Positions 18,901 through 26,570 of a stretch of 64,000 nucleotides of DNA are shown in pieces. Below the pieces are notes generated by a model. It saw only the letters and a program-made list of their open reading frames with translations, had not been told where the DNA came from and did not search any database. The first letter of the stretch is position 1. Every line of letters starts with the position of its first letter. The translations under genes were made by a program, and so were the position numbers. Source of the stretch: Archangium minus (GTDB lineage Bacteria; Myxococcota; Myxococcia; Myxococcales; Myxococcaceae); contig NZ_CP043494.1 in the NCBI RefSeq assembly GCF_044360475.1, forward strand, positions 1,922,001-1,986,000, given 5' to 3'.

Positions 18901-19289
18901 ACCTCACGTGCAACCGGCAGACGAACCGGTGTGAGTGCCCGTCGGACTGCGGCGGTGGTGGCTCACCGGGCGAGGTGTGTGACTCCCGCAAGGAGGTGTG
19001 CGACTTCACCTGCACGTCGGACTGCGGAGGTACGTGCGGCAGCTTCCAGATGTGCAACACGTCCACGTGCGCTTGCCAGTGTGTGGCGTCCGCCACCTGC
19101 GCTCCTGGCTTCAAGTTCGACCCGGCGGCCTGTGCCTGCGTCTGTGACACGGCGGCGCTCGAGTGCGGTCCCACCTACCAGGCCGATGCCAATGCCTGTG
19201 CCTGCGTTTGCCGAGACAACTGCGGCTCCTGCCCGGATCACACGGAGTGCAACGTGAGCACCTGCCGCTGTGAGCCGAAGCTGAACTGA
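15975..19289 (+). CDS. cglD: CglD-like gliding-motility lipoprotein: calcium-binding TSP3-type repeats, VWA and Cys-rich domains
   Basis: 1104 residues with a lipoprotein signal ending in VTGC. Residues about 60-440 contain many thrombospondin-type-3-like units (DTDGDGL, DG, ED, N-NG, ETDP) expected to bind Ca2+. A VWA domain starts near residue 650 with an intact MIDAS motif (DDSGS). The last 130 residues are Cys-rich, with repeated CxCxC units. This order and length match what I recall of the adventurous-motility lipoprotein CglD of Myxococcus xanthus; the symbol is tentative because other myxobacterial lipoproteins share the parts. It probably sits in the outer membrane and works in cell-surface adhesion. 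A strong terminator follows the stop. Confidence 0.75.
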   Translation: MMRVHFRVLSAALLVAALVTGCGPDKSGTDPSQSGGGGQSEDPTSEDPTSEPPPPVEDPFADPPGPSHPDNRALDSDCDGLTDAEEWGNVYAGGLKTDPGRWDTDGDGLRDGLEAGRTSSVNADPECKRLFRADAEPSSRTNPGTADTDGDGLKDGAEDRNRNGKAEPGETDPTSQDSDGDGLLDGEEDGNKNGQVDSGETDPRKRDTDGDGLSDSVELSTSHTDPLNADTDGDSCRDGAEDLNGNGVKNPGETDPRNGSDCGAGGLPDTDGDGVPDSVEDVDRDGAKDGNETDWRNADTDGDGLTDGVEDRNRNGVVDSGETDPRVKDTDCDGLLDGADQGAFKGEDTNGNGVRDAGETNPANRDTDGDGLLDGVERGIPAGSAPLTTCGYPGDVDPSTTTDPSNADSDGDGIADGAEDSNQNGRKDSGELDPRNGGDGASTTPAGQACAAQNLRQVIFKEDSGGDIRLALRPGFQEVKQLVVGGKSRGFVGYDDTHKVAFIAYKRAQAGTSTTVVGDELFVRGQFSPSVAAGTTQTFTAWDGHPALQAFYEQGATTNLRDYTNAVANSLVGSGAGVLSGGASVSGPYKLQAQYVHRSNASVLVVLAITPKARFVEPGLFTVGDTAGGTALAQFGDADAVQCETFTAGNGMADFLFVVDDSGSMQTSQSAVADAASAVANRLGNSQLDWRISMVTSSYTQTGYGLPNAGLFRGFTRNIDQFKAWLQQSAPCPDPSQYCYVGIDGSSEERTLESARAAVDFMTQASTPAAKKYRPGARLVVILLTDVRDQPDTIPVSTYIDYFKGSNPIGQLIQMHGIICEPAGGECYPSEPVHDPRHLDVIQATGGVVGSIRSTASIQNTINTIVDSVIASTGYRTLKPPIGASVRVAMESVQDPSRCTASDLPRSRTNGFDVDGVSRALSFYGACRPAVAGTTKAAVSYRYWSDLTLNKDGNPPPCSTDTGYYDPSDPDFCKGNLTCNRQTNRCECPSDCGGGGSPGEVCDSRKEVCDFTCTSDCGGTCGSFQMCNTSTCACQCVASATCAPGFKFDPAACACVCDTAALECGPTYQADANACACVCRDNCGSCPDHTECNVSTCRCEPKLN

Positions 19290-19306
19290 TCATTCGAGTG
19301 GAGCGG

Positions 19307-19336
19307 CCCCGGCGGGTGGAGCAATGCCCGCCGGGG
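19307..19336. terminator. 10-bp GC hairpin terminator
   Basis: CCCCGGCGGG (19307-19316) pairs exactly with CCCGCCGGGG (19327-19336) across a 10-nt loop, 17 nt after the stop of the CglD-like gene. There is no long T-run, as is usual at this GC content. The hairpin can also serve minus-strand transcription arriving from the oxidoreductase gene. Confidence 0.7.
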
Positions 19337-19348
19337 TCACCACGAGGC

Positions 19349-19468
19349 TCACGGCTTCATGGCTACGCCGCCATTCATGTACGGCGGGAGGTCGGTCGGC
19401 TTGCCCGGGTTGCGCCACTCGGAGACGGTCTGGCCTCGTTGGCCGCGGGGACACCCTAGCCGAATCTT
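19349..19468 (-). pseudogene. Possible 3' remnant of a gene (no start codon)
   Basis: On the minus strand a frame of about 40 codons ends at the stop 19349-19351. Its last 27 codons have the strong G/C third-position bias of real genes here and read VSEWRNPGKPTDLPPYMNGG near the end. The frame opens after an in-frame stop and contains no ATG, GTG or TTG at its 5' side. The product family is not recognised. It may be the tail of a deleted gene or chance. Confidence 0.3.
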
Positions 19469-19477
19469 CCGTGAGCC

Positions 19478-20170
19478 TCAGGGCCCGAGTCCGAGCGCGG
19501 CGGGGAGCAAGATGTTCAGCGCGCGCACGGAGGTGCGCCAGTCGTGGCCATGGTCCCGGAAGGCGTAGCGGCGGCCCAGCCCGGTGACGAGGAAGTACAG
19601 GGCGGCGACGATGCGCGCCTGCTGGAGTCCTCCCGCATCCACCGGTTCAAAGGGCAGCGTGCGGATGAGCGCGAGGAGTGAGGCCTTCGCGCCCGTGTGG
19701 TCTCCGAGCACGAAGACGGGCGTCTTGCGTCCGTCCAGCAGCGGCGTGTCGAAGAGCTGGGCCCACGTCACCTGGAAGGCGCCGAGCACGTGCGCGCGGG
19801 GCAGTTGCTGCGCGGTCCTCTCCTGGGGAGAGCTGGAGGGCACCTGGGTGAGCGGGTTGAAGTCGGCGGGAGGCTCGTCGTGGTACGTGGCGATGTCCAC
19901 CACCACCTTGCCCTCGGTGACGGGCGCGAGCTCGTGCAGCAGCGTGTCGTTGGAGTGGTAGGCGAGGAAGACGATGGAGGCCCGTGAAGCGGCCTCGACA
20001 TTGCTCATCCCCTGAACGCGATGCGCGCCGAGCTCCGTGGCCAGTTGCTGGGCACGCTCCGGGTCTCGCGACCCCAGGAGCACGGTATGACCCGCGGCGG
20101 CGAGCACTCGCGCGAGCCCCCGCCCCATGTTGCCCGTACCCAGGACCGCGACGGCTTGGTGCTCTGTCAT
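19478..20170 (-). CDS. NADP-binding oxidoreductase, F420-dependent NADP reductase-like
   Basis: 230 residues from the ATG at 20170, which is preceded by GGGAGG at 9 nt. The N-terminal Rossmann motif VLGTGNMGRGLA and the following SRDPERA fit NADP binding. The middle VFLAYHSND and VVVDIATY strands, and the C-terminal helices, are those of the NADPH-F420 oxidoreductase-like family that also includes many coenzyme-F420-independent reductases. The exact substrate is unknown. It is the last gene of a minus-strand run (cyclase-ATPase, DUF2914, this gene). Confidence 0.8.
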   Translation of the reverse strand: MTEHQAVAVLGTGNMGRGLARVLAAAGHTVLLGSRDPERAQQLATELGAHRVQGMSNVEAASRASIVFLAYHSNDTLLHELAPVTEGKVVVDIATYHDEPPADFNPLTQVPSSSPQERTAQQLPRAHVLGAFQVTWAQLFDTPLLDGRKTPVFVLGDHTGAKASLLALIRTLPFEPVDAGGLQQARIVAALYFLVTGLGRRYAFRDHGHDWRTSVRALNILLPAALGLGP

Positions 20171-20219
20171 GGCCCGGATCCTCCCCTGGCTTGGGCCAGG
20201 GGAGAAGTGCCGGAAGGTG

Positions 20220-20609
20220 TTACTGCACCTGCACCTGGAAGCTGGTGGAGCCCAGCTCGCTGCCATCCGCGCCCACGAGCCGCGCCGTCCAGGCGCCGGT
20301 GTCGCCCGCGCGGAAGGTGCGGTAGGCGTGCGTGCGGTACGACGCGCGGGGGACCTTCAGCTCCGTCTTGGAGACTTCCTTGCCGTCCTTGGACCAGACG
20401 ACCGTCACGGTGCCGGGCTCCACGTCGGTGATTTTGGTGGCGGCGTAGATGCGGGTGTTCGGGGCGACCGTGAAGCTGTCGGACGCGCCGGTGACTTCGT
20501 ACTTCTCGATGCCGGTACCCACCTTCACGTCGGCCGAGCCGGCGGCGAAGGCAGAGGTGGTGAGCAGCAGGGCGGGCAGCACAGACTTCAGCCAGGAACG
20601 CTTGGACAT
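20220..20609 (-). CDS. Secreted DUF2914-domain protein
   Basis: 129 residues from the ATG at 20609, which has a consensus GGAGGAG 6 nt upstream. Residues 1-23 form a cleavable signal peptide (ending AFA). The mature part resembles DUF2914: IYAATKITD, VTVVWSKDGKEV, SYRTHAYRTF and a GAWTARLVGADG strand. DUF2914 domains occur in secreted or membrane proteins of unknown function. It begins 24 nt after the stop of the cyclase-ATPase gene and probably shares its transcript. Confidence 0.8.
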   Translation of the reverse strand: MSKRSWLKSVLPALLLTTSAFAAGSADVKVGTGIEKYEVTGASDSFTVAPNTRIYAATKITDVEPGTVTVVWSKDGKEVSKTELKVPRASYRTHAYRTFRAGDTGAWTARLVGADGSELGSTSFQVQVQ

Positions 20610-20633
20610 GGTGACTCCTCCGGTGAGGGACAC

Positions 20634-23600
20634 CTACGCTAGTCCATCTCCCTGACGCGGCGCACTGTCACGGGCCTGTGTCTCAGCGCCCTGCGCCAGG
20701 AGCTTGCGGTGCGCGGGGATGGCCAGGAACGAGTCCCTCAACTGCTTGTCTTTGAGCCTCTCCGCGTACTCTTGGAGCTGCCGGTGGGCCGTCTCCAGGA
20801 CCCATTGTGCGCGGGAGTCATTTTGAGCCCGAAGCACCTGGAAGCACGTCAGCCAGATCTGGAACGGATCCTCCACTCCATGGAGGGTGACGCGCCGCAG
20901 GTGCGAGAGGAGCTCCTCTGCGTACCCGAGCGCCTCCTGTCGAGCGCCACTTGCCAGTGCGACGGCGGCGAGGCCCGCGACGGACTCCATCTCCAGGTGC
21001 GGCATCCGCACCTCCACACGGATTCTCCGCGCCTGCTGGTAGGCCTCCCGGGCTTCGGGGAAGCGCTGCAGGGCGGTCAGCGCGTGGCCCCTGCTCATCC
21101 ACGCATAACCCTGGTAGCGGGCGCTGCCGATCTCCTGGCTGATGCGCAGGCCCTGATCCGCGAGCTCGAGCGCGGCGGGGGCGTCCCCCAGGTGGTAGTG
21201 GACGAGCGCCAGGTTGCAGATGTCCATGCACTCCCAGAACCGGTAACCGATGAACCGGCTGAATTGGAGGGTCTGCTCGAGAGCCGCCCTGGCTCCAGCG
21301 AAGTCACCCAGGCCCTTGCGCACGTAGCCCAGGTGCCGGAGGGCCGAGAACTCCAACCAGCGGTCTCCGATCGTCCGGCAGAAGGGGAGCACTCGCTGGA
21401 TATAGGCGTGGCTTCCCTCCAGGTCCGCGGTCTCATAGAGAACCGCGCTCAGGTTGAGCAGGCTCTCCACCTCCAGCTGGGCGAGTCGTGCCGATTCGGC
21501 GAGCACCAGGCTCCGCTCGAGGTGGTTGCGGGCGCTCGCGAAGTCACCCTGATGGTGCCGCAGGATCCGTGCCCACCGCAGGTGGCCGAGCGCCTCGCTG
21601 GCGATGTCTCCCACCTCCTGGGCCAGCAGGATGGCCCTGCGTACCGCCTCCTCTCCCACCGCGAACTCACCGACCTCCCAGGCGTAGAGGGCGCGGCGCA
21701 GGGCCGCATCGATCTGCCGCCGCTCGTCGCCCAACTTCCTGGCCAGTGACTCCATCGTCTCGAGATCCAGCCGCTGCGCCTGCCGCTCGCCCTGGACTGC
21801 GTGGATCCTCTCGCGGGCCGCGACGAGGGCATAGCGCTCGGGGAGGTCCGTTTCGGGCGTCAGCGTCAGGGCCCGCTCCAGGAACGAGTGCGCCTCCGCG
21901 TTGGCGAACAGGGACAGGGCCTCCTCTCCCGCGCGTCGCAGGTAGACGGCCGCCCGGACTCCCTGCCCAGATGCCTCCAGGTGGTCGGCGATCAGCCCGA
22001 GGTGCTCCCGGGAGCGCTCGCCTCCGCGCGCGAGCAGCCACTCCGCCACGCGTCCATGGAAGGCACGCCGCTCGCGCTTGAGCACGGTGTCGTAGGCCAC
22101 CTCGCGGACGATGGCGTGCTTGAAGATGTACTCGCGCGTGCCGGCGAAGGCGGGGGTGGACTGCTCGAAGATGAGCTCCCGATCCTGGAGCACGGCCAGG
22201 GCCTCGTGGAGCTTGACGGGGGGGTCCTCGTCCCGCCCCATCCTCGCGAGCGCCTCGTCCCAGAAGATGCGTCCCACCACCGAGGCCCGCTGGAGGATCT
22301 CCCGCTCGTGGACGGGAAGGCTGTCCAGCCGGGCCTGGAGGACGCCGCTCAACGTCGAGGGCACCCGGAGCGAGGTCAACCGGCGCGGCTCGACGTGCCA
22401 GCGCTCGCCGTCCGCGAGGATGACGCCCTCCTCGAGCAGCATCTGGATGAGCTCCTCGAGGTAGAACGGATTGCCCTCGGCGCGGGAGACCACGAGCTCG
22501 TGGAGGGCGGAGGGAATGGCCTCCACCTTGCGCAGCAGCTCCGCCACGAGTCGGTGACTGTCCTCCTGGGAGAGTGGCCGGAGTTCGAGCCTCTCGTGGG
22601 AGGGGTCGAGGTCCCATTCCGGCCGCCGTTCGAAGAACTCCGGCCGAGCGGTGCTCACCACGAGGAGCCGCTCTGGTGCCAGCGTCTGCAGCAGGCGCTC
22701 CAGGAGATCGAGCGCGCTGTCATCGGCCCAGTGGACGTCCTCCAGGAAGAGGACCATGGGCTCGCGGCTCAGCAGGGCGCGGAAGTACTCGCCGAGCGAG
22801 GCGAGGCCTCGGGCGCGCAGACTCTGCTCGTCCGTTGACGAGCCCTTCAAGTGGGGGCTGTCGCTGAAATCGAAGCCGATGAGGGAGCCGGCGAGGTGGG
22901 CATGCAGGCGGCTCGGGTCCTCGGGGCCGAGCGCCTCGAGGAAGCTCTCCTCCAACCGGGCGCGCACCACGCGGGGCCCATCGCTCTCCTGCACCTGGAG
23001 GTGGAAGGAGAACAAATCCCTGAGCAGGGCGTTGGGATGCCTGCGCATCTCCGGGCTGGCGCGGCCTCGCAGACACCGGGGCGGTGAGGGCAGCGACTCG
23101 AGCCAGGTCTCGAACTCTCCGAGCAGCCGCGACTTGCCGATGCCCGCCTCGCCGGTGAGGGTGATGCGCTGGCAACCGCCTCCGGAGAGCGTCGTGGACA
23201 GGGCGGTGCGCAGGTGATGCAGCTCCTCCTCGCGCCCCACGAGCCGGGCCCAGATGCCCTCCAGGCCTCGTCCCTGCCGGTGGAAGGCGCGTGGCCGGGC
23301 CGCCATCACCCGGTACACGTGGAGCGGCTCCTGCTTGCCCTTGAGCTTGAGGGGAGCGAGAGGCTCGACCTCGAAGGCCCCGCTCACCTGGCGGTAGGTG
23401 CCGTGCGAGATGAGGATGCCGCCCTCGGGTGCGGCCTGCTCCAGGCGGCTGGCCGTGTTGACGGTGTCGCCCATCACCGTGAGCTCACCGAGCGTCCCCA
23501 CCACGCCCAGGAGGGCGGGACCCGTGTGGACGCCAATGCGCATGCGCAGGTTCTTGGAGGACACGGCTTGGAAGGCGGCGAGCTGGGCCTGGATGTCCAG

Positions 23601-23975
23601 GGCGGCGTGGAGGGCCTGCTCCGCGTCATCCTCGCGCGCGCCGTCCGCGCCCCAGAGCGCCATCACGGCATCGCCGATGTGTTTGTCGATGCGCCCCCCG
23701 TGCCGGACGATGGCCGCGTCCACGCGCTCCCAGAGCTGGTTCATCAGCTCGCTGACGTCCTCGGGGTCCATCCGCTCGCTCAGGGCGGTGAAGCCGCACA
23801 GGTCACCGAAGAGCACCGTGACGTGCCGGCGCTCGAGGGGAACGCGGGAGGCCAGGGCCGCGAGCCGTGCGCGCAAGGCCGCCAGCGCGGCCTCGGTGGC
23901 CTCGTGGCCCAGCGCGGGACGCTGGGCCTCCAGCAGGGCCATGGCCTGCTCCAGCAGGTCCCTTTCGTTCCTCAT
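20634..23975 (-). CDS. Class III nucleotide cyclase-like domain, AAA ATPase and TPR regulatory protein
   Basis: 1113 residues from the ATG at 23975, which has GAGAGG just upstream; an upstream start (24032) adds 19 residues. A short N-terminal helix region is followed by a class III cyclase homology domain (about residues 48-215) with FGDLCGF (first metal Asp58) and DKHIGDAVMALWG. Next is an AAA/NACHT-like ATPase module with Walker A TGEAGIGKSR (about 270) and a FLEDVHWADDS Walker B-like stretch, then about 400 residues of TPR-like helices. This architecture is common in myxobacteria. Whether it makes cAMP, cGMP or nothing cannot be decided without aligning the substrate-specifying residues. 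Soluble. Confidence 0.85.
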   Translation of the reverse strand: MRNERDLLEQAMALLEAQRPALGHEATEAALAALRARLAALASRVPLERRHVTVLFGDLCGFTALSERMDPEDVSELMNQLWERVDAAIVRHGGRIDKHIGDAVMALWGADGAREDDAEQALHAALDIQAQLAAFQAVSSKNLRMRIGVHTGPALLGVVGTLGELTVMGDTVNTASRLEQAAPEGGILISHGTYRQVSGAFEVEPLAPLKLKGKQEPLHVYRVMAARPRAFHRQGRGLEGIWARLVGREEELHHLRTALSTTLSGGGCQRITLTGEAGIGKSRLLGEFETWLESLPSPPRCLRGRASPEMRRHPNALLRDLFSFHLQVQESDGPRVVRARLEESFLEALGPEDPSRLHAHLAGSLIGFDFSDSPHLKGSSTDEQSLRARGLASLGEYFRALLSREPMVLFLEDVHWADDSALDLLERLLQTLAPERLLVVSTARPEFFERRPEWDLDPSHERLELRPLSQEDSHRLVAELLRKVEAIPSALHELVVSRAEGNPFYLEELIQMLLEEGVILADGERWHVEPRRLTSLRVPSTLSGVLQARLDSLPVHEREILQRASVVGRIFWDEALARMGRDEDPPVKLHEALAVLQDRELIFEQSTPAFAGTREYIFKHAIVREVAYDTVLKRERRAFHGRVAEWLLARGGERSREHLGLIADHLEASGQGVRAAVYLRRAGEEALSLFANAEAHSFLERALTLTPETDLPERYALVAARERIHAVQGERQAQRLDLETMESLARKLGDERRQIDAALRRALYAWEVGEFAVGEEAVRRAILLAQEVGDIASEALGHLRWARILRHHQGDFASARNHLERSLVLAESARLAQLEVESLLNLSAVLYETADLEGSHAYIQRVLPFCRTIGDRWLEFSALRHLGYVRKGLGDFAGARAALEQTLQFSRFIGYRFWECMDICNLALVHYHLGDAPAALELADQGLRISQEIGSARYQGYAWMSRGHALTALQRFPEAREAYQQARRIRVEVRMPHLEMESVAGLAAVALASGARQEALGYAEELLSHLRRVTLHGVEDPFQIWLTCFQVLRAQNDSRAQWVLETAHRQLQEYAERLKDKQLRDSFLAIPAHRKLLAQGAETQARDSAPRQGDGLA

Positions 23976-24097
23976 CGTCCTCTCGGCGTCGTCCGTGGTT
24001 CTGCTTGTCCCACATGACGGGGCGCTTGACACACCACGTTAGGTGGGACGCTCGGTTGGCTTCAACCCACGGGGAGTGTGAGAGGGTGCGATAAACC

Positions 24098-25855
24098 TCA
24101 GCGCCCCGGTTTCAGGCCCGCGGGGGCCGAGTCCGTGCGGAAGACGGGGTAGAGGTTGAGGCGCGTGTCGTGAGCGGGGTGGCGCTCGGCGAAGAAGCGC
24201 AGGCGAGCGCGCGGGTTGGAGGCGAACTCCTTGTCCTTCAGCTTCTCCTCCCACGCGGCCTTCACGGAGGGGTCCTTCGCCAGCAGCTCACGCGCGAAGG
24301 GCTCCACCAGGTAGTCCTCGACGTACTCCTTCTGCTCGAAGTGGTTGTTGAAGAAGCCCCAGGCGAGCAGCGAGTCCGGTCCGAGCGGCTCGAACAGGTG
24401 AGCGAGCAGGTGAGCGCCCTTCTGTGCGGCCGGTACGTAGAGCGTCCCCGTGGGCAGCGGCTGCTTCTCCTTCTTCCACTCGCCCTTCACGGAGAGGAGT
24501 TGGTGGCCCTCGACGGAGTTGGGGCGCGGCTTGGCCTCGGTGGCGCGGAACACCTCCACGTCGGCCGTGGGCACCGCCTTGCCGAGCCGCTGGAAACGCA
24601 GACCGTGCGCGGTGAGCTTCTCCGCCACCCAGGCCGCGTGCGCCGGAGGCACCAGGTAGCCACCGGCGGGCAGCGTGGCGGTGATGACGGGCCGGAGCTC
24701 GTCGTAATAGGGAATGGTCCACACCTGCGGCTTCGTGTCGTCGTAGCGAATCCAGGGCTGCTGGGTGAGCTCGGAGGGCTTGCGCTCGTAGGCGTAGCCG
24801 CGGAAGGCGATGGGATGGTTCTTCTCCGTGTTGTCCCAGAGCAGCACCACCTCGCGAGCCTTGCCGGACTCGGCCTCGGCGTCCGCCGCCTTCCGGGCCG
24901 CTTCCAGCGCCGCACCATCCCGGCCGACGAGCCGCAGCAGGCCCTCGAGCACGTGGCGCGTGGTGGCCACTCGGTGCGCGTAGGGCTTCCACGAGTGCGT
25001 CTCCACGAGGACACCGTAGCGCCGGTTCACCGCCCAGTACGGGTGGCTGAAGCGCGGAGGCGCCATGCTGTAGCTCACACCCGAGGTGGGGTCATCGTTC
25101 TCCCGGAAGGACGGGTAGAAGGGGAGGGGCAGGTGGCCCTTGGACTCCAGCTCGGTGAAGAGCTCCTCGCGCAGCTTCGTGCCCAGGGCCTGCATCGCCT
25201 CCGGGCCGATCTTCTGCGGGTCCATCTGCACGCTCACGTCGTGCTCGAACTTGGCGCCGTCCGTGACGTGCAGGTCCACGTAGAAGAGCGGATCCCACGC
25301 GTGCAGCAGCTTGAGCAGCGCCACCATCTCCGGGGCGTCCGCCTTCACGTAGTCGCGGTTGAGGTTGTAGTTCTGCCCGGTGACGCGCCAGCCCATCTCC
25401 TCGGGGCCCACCTGGTTGGGACGGTTGTTGGGGCCGAAGCGCTCGTGGCCGTCCACGTTGAAGACAGGCACGAAGACAGCCGTCACCTGCTTCAGCACGC
25501 CGGGCAGCGCCTTGCCGTCGAGCAGGTCTCGCAGCAGCCAGAAGCCGGCGTCCTTGCCATCGATTTCACCGGCATGGATGCCCCCCTGGAAGAAGACGAC
25601 GGGGCGGTTCTTCTTCGCGGCCGTGGCGGGAGTGAGGGTTCCATCCGCGCTGGCCACGAGCACGAGCATGGGGCGGCCCTCGGGCGTGGTGCCGAAGGTC
25701 TCGCAGCGCACCTTTCCGGGGTAGCGCTTGGGGAAGGCGGTGCACAGGGACTCCACCTCCGCGTAACGGCCGGTGCGGACCCAGCCGCTCTGCTCAGAGA
25801 CGGTGGTGAGGGGAGCCTGTTGAAGTGTCAGGGAGAGGAGTACGGGCAGGAGCAT
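24098..25855 (-). CDS. Secreted M14-family metallocarboxypeptidase-like protein
   Basis: 585 residues with a short N-terminal hydrophobic signal. The zinc ligands of M14 peptidases are in place: GGIHAGEIDG (His94, Glu97) and YVDLHVTDG (His196). NLNRDYVKAD supplies the Asn-Arg pair that binds the substrate carboxylate. The C-terminal 250 residues after the catalytic domain are not recognised. M14 enzymes cleave C-terminal residues, or amide bonds in peptidoglycan-type peptides. Probably periplasmic or secreted, acting in nutrient digestion (inference). Upstream of the cyclase-ATPase gene on the same strand, 122 nt apart. Confidence 0.87.
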   Translation of the reverse strand: MLLPVLLSLTLQQAPLTTVSEQSGWVRTGRYAEVESLCTAFPKRYPGKVRCETFGTTPEGRPMLVLVASADGTLTPATAAKKNRPVVFFQGGIHAGEIDGKDAGFWLLRDLLDGKALPGVLKQVTAVFVPVFNVDGHERFGPNNRPNQVGPEEMGWRVTGQNYNLNRDYVKADAPEMVALLKLLHAWDPLFYVDLHVTDGAKFEHDVSVQMDPQKIGPEAMQALGTKLREELFTELESKGHLPLPFYPSFRENDDPTSGVSYSMAPPRFSHPYWAVNRRYGVLVETHSWKPYAHRVATTRHVLEGLLRLVGRDGAALEAARKAADAEAESGKAREVVLLWDNTEKNHPIAFRGYAYERKPSELTQQPWIRYDDTKPQVWTIPYYDELRPVITATLPAGGYLVPPAHAAWVAEKLTAHGLRFQRLGKAVPTADVEVFRATEAKPRPNSVEGHQLLSVKGEWKKEKQPLPTGTLYVPAAQKGAHLLAHLFEPLGPDSLLAWGFFNNHFEQKEYVEDYLVEPFARELLAKDPSVKAAWEEKLKDKEFASNPRARLRFFAERHPAHDTRLNLYPVFRTDSAPAGLKPGR

Positions 25856-25910
25856 GGCACCTGCCTACTGAGCACACCGCCCGCCCCCGCTCAACCCCGA
25901 TGAGGCACGG

Positions 25911-25949
25911 CGTGACGGACGGTGAGGCTCTCGCCGACGGCGAGCACGT
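25911..25949 (-). repeat. 39-bp imperfect copy of the 3' end of the metallo-beta-lactamase-fold gene
   Basis: 35 of 39 bases match 26572-26610, which encodes the last residues of the neighbouring MBL-fold protein. Read on the minus strand, this copy continues as VLAVGESLTVRHAVPHRG and a stop, that is, a slightly longer version of the same C-terminus. The two copies flank the 201-residue gene as direct repeats. Confidence 0.75.
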
Positions 25950-25964
25950 CTCCGTTACACACTT

Positions 25965-26570
25965 TCAGGGCGTACCTGCGCGGTCTCCCGTACCGGCGTT
26001 TCGCTCTGGCTCCTGGGTGGTAACGGGCAAGGGGTAGAGCGCGCGGTGGTTGATGAGGCGGTGGTAGATGGCGACGTGGTACTTGCCCGCGACCAGGACG
26101 GACGCATTTCTTGGCGGCTCGGGCTGATTCTGGAGCCATGCGTCCGCCTCCTCGCGAGTGCTGAACGAATCCACCGGGGTCGTGGTGCCGCTGCGCGCGA
26201 GGTCCGCGAGGTAGTAGTCGATGACAGGGAGCTTGATGAGGCTGCGGATGTCCGACTCCCTGCGATGAGCGACGAGGTGGTATTCATCCGCGATCAGCAC
26301 GTGGGCCCCGTGAGGTGGCTCGGGGTGTTTCTTGAGCCAGACGTCCGCTTCCTCGCGGGTCTTGAACGAAGCCACCGCGTAGGGTGGGTCCTGCTTGCCA
26401 AGCTGGAGATAGTCTTCAAACGAATGGATTCTGCCGGTCTCCGATATGTACATGAGCGCCGCGGCAGCGATCCTGAAGAGGTCCTTCTCCTCGGGAGATT
26501 GCGTGTTGTTGAGGGTCCGGCCAAGAAGGCCCTGGACGTCATGGAGAAGCTTGTCGATGTTCATGCTCAC
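25965..26570 (-). CDS. Hypothetical protein with an internal duplication
   Basis: 201 residues, family not recognised. After a helical N-terminal 65 residues there are two tandem copies of a roughly 65-residue unit. The first contains SFKTREEADVWLKKHPEPP and ADEYHLVAHRR; the second contains SFSTREEADAWLQNQPEPP and AGKYHVAIYHR. No signal peptide or catalytic motif is seen. The start is either GTG 26570, which overlaps the upstream stop (GTGA), or ATG 26564, 2 nt after it, so translation is coupled to the MBL-fold gene. The gene is flanked by near-identical direct repeats of the MBL gene's 3' end, suggesting that it was inserted or that a second MBL copy was lost. Confidence 0.75.
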   Translation of the reverse strand: MSMNIDKLLHDVQGLLGRTLNNTQSPEEKDLFRIAAAALMYISETGRIHSFEDYLQLGKQDPPYAVASFKTREEADVWLKKHPEPPHGAHVLIADEYHLVAHRRESDIRSLIKLPVIDYYLADLARSGTTTPVDSFSTREEADAWLQNQPEPPRNASVLVAGKYHVAIYHRLINHRALYPLPVTTQEPERNAGTGDRAGTP

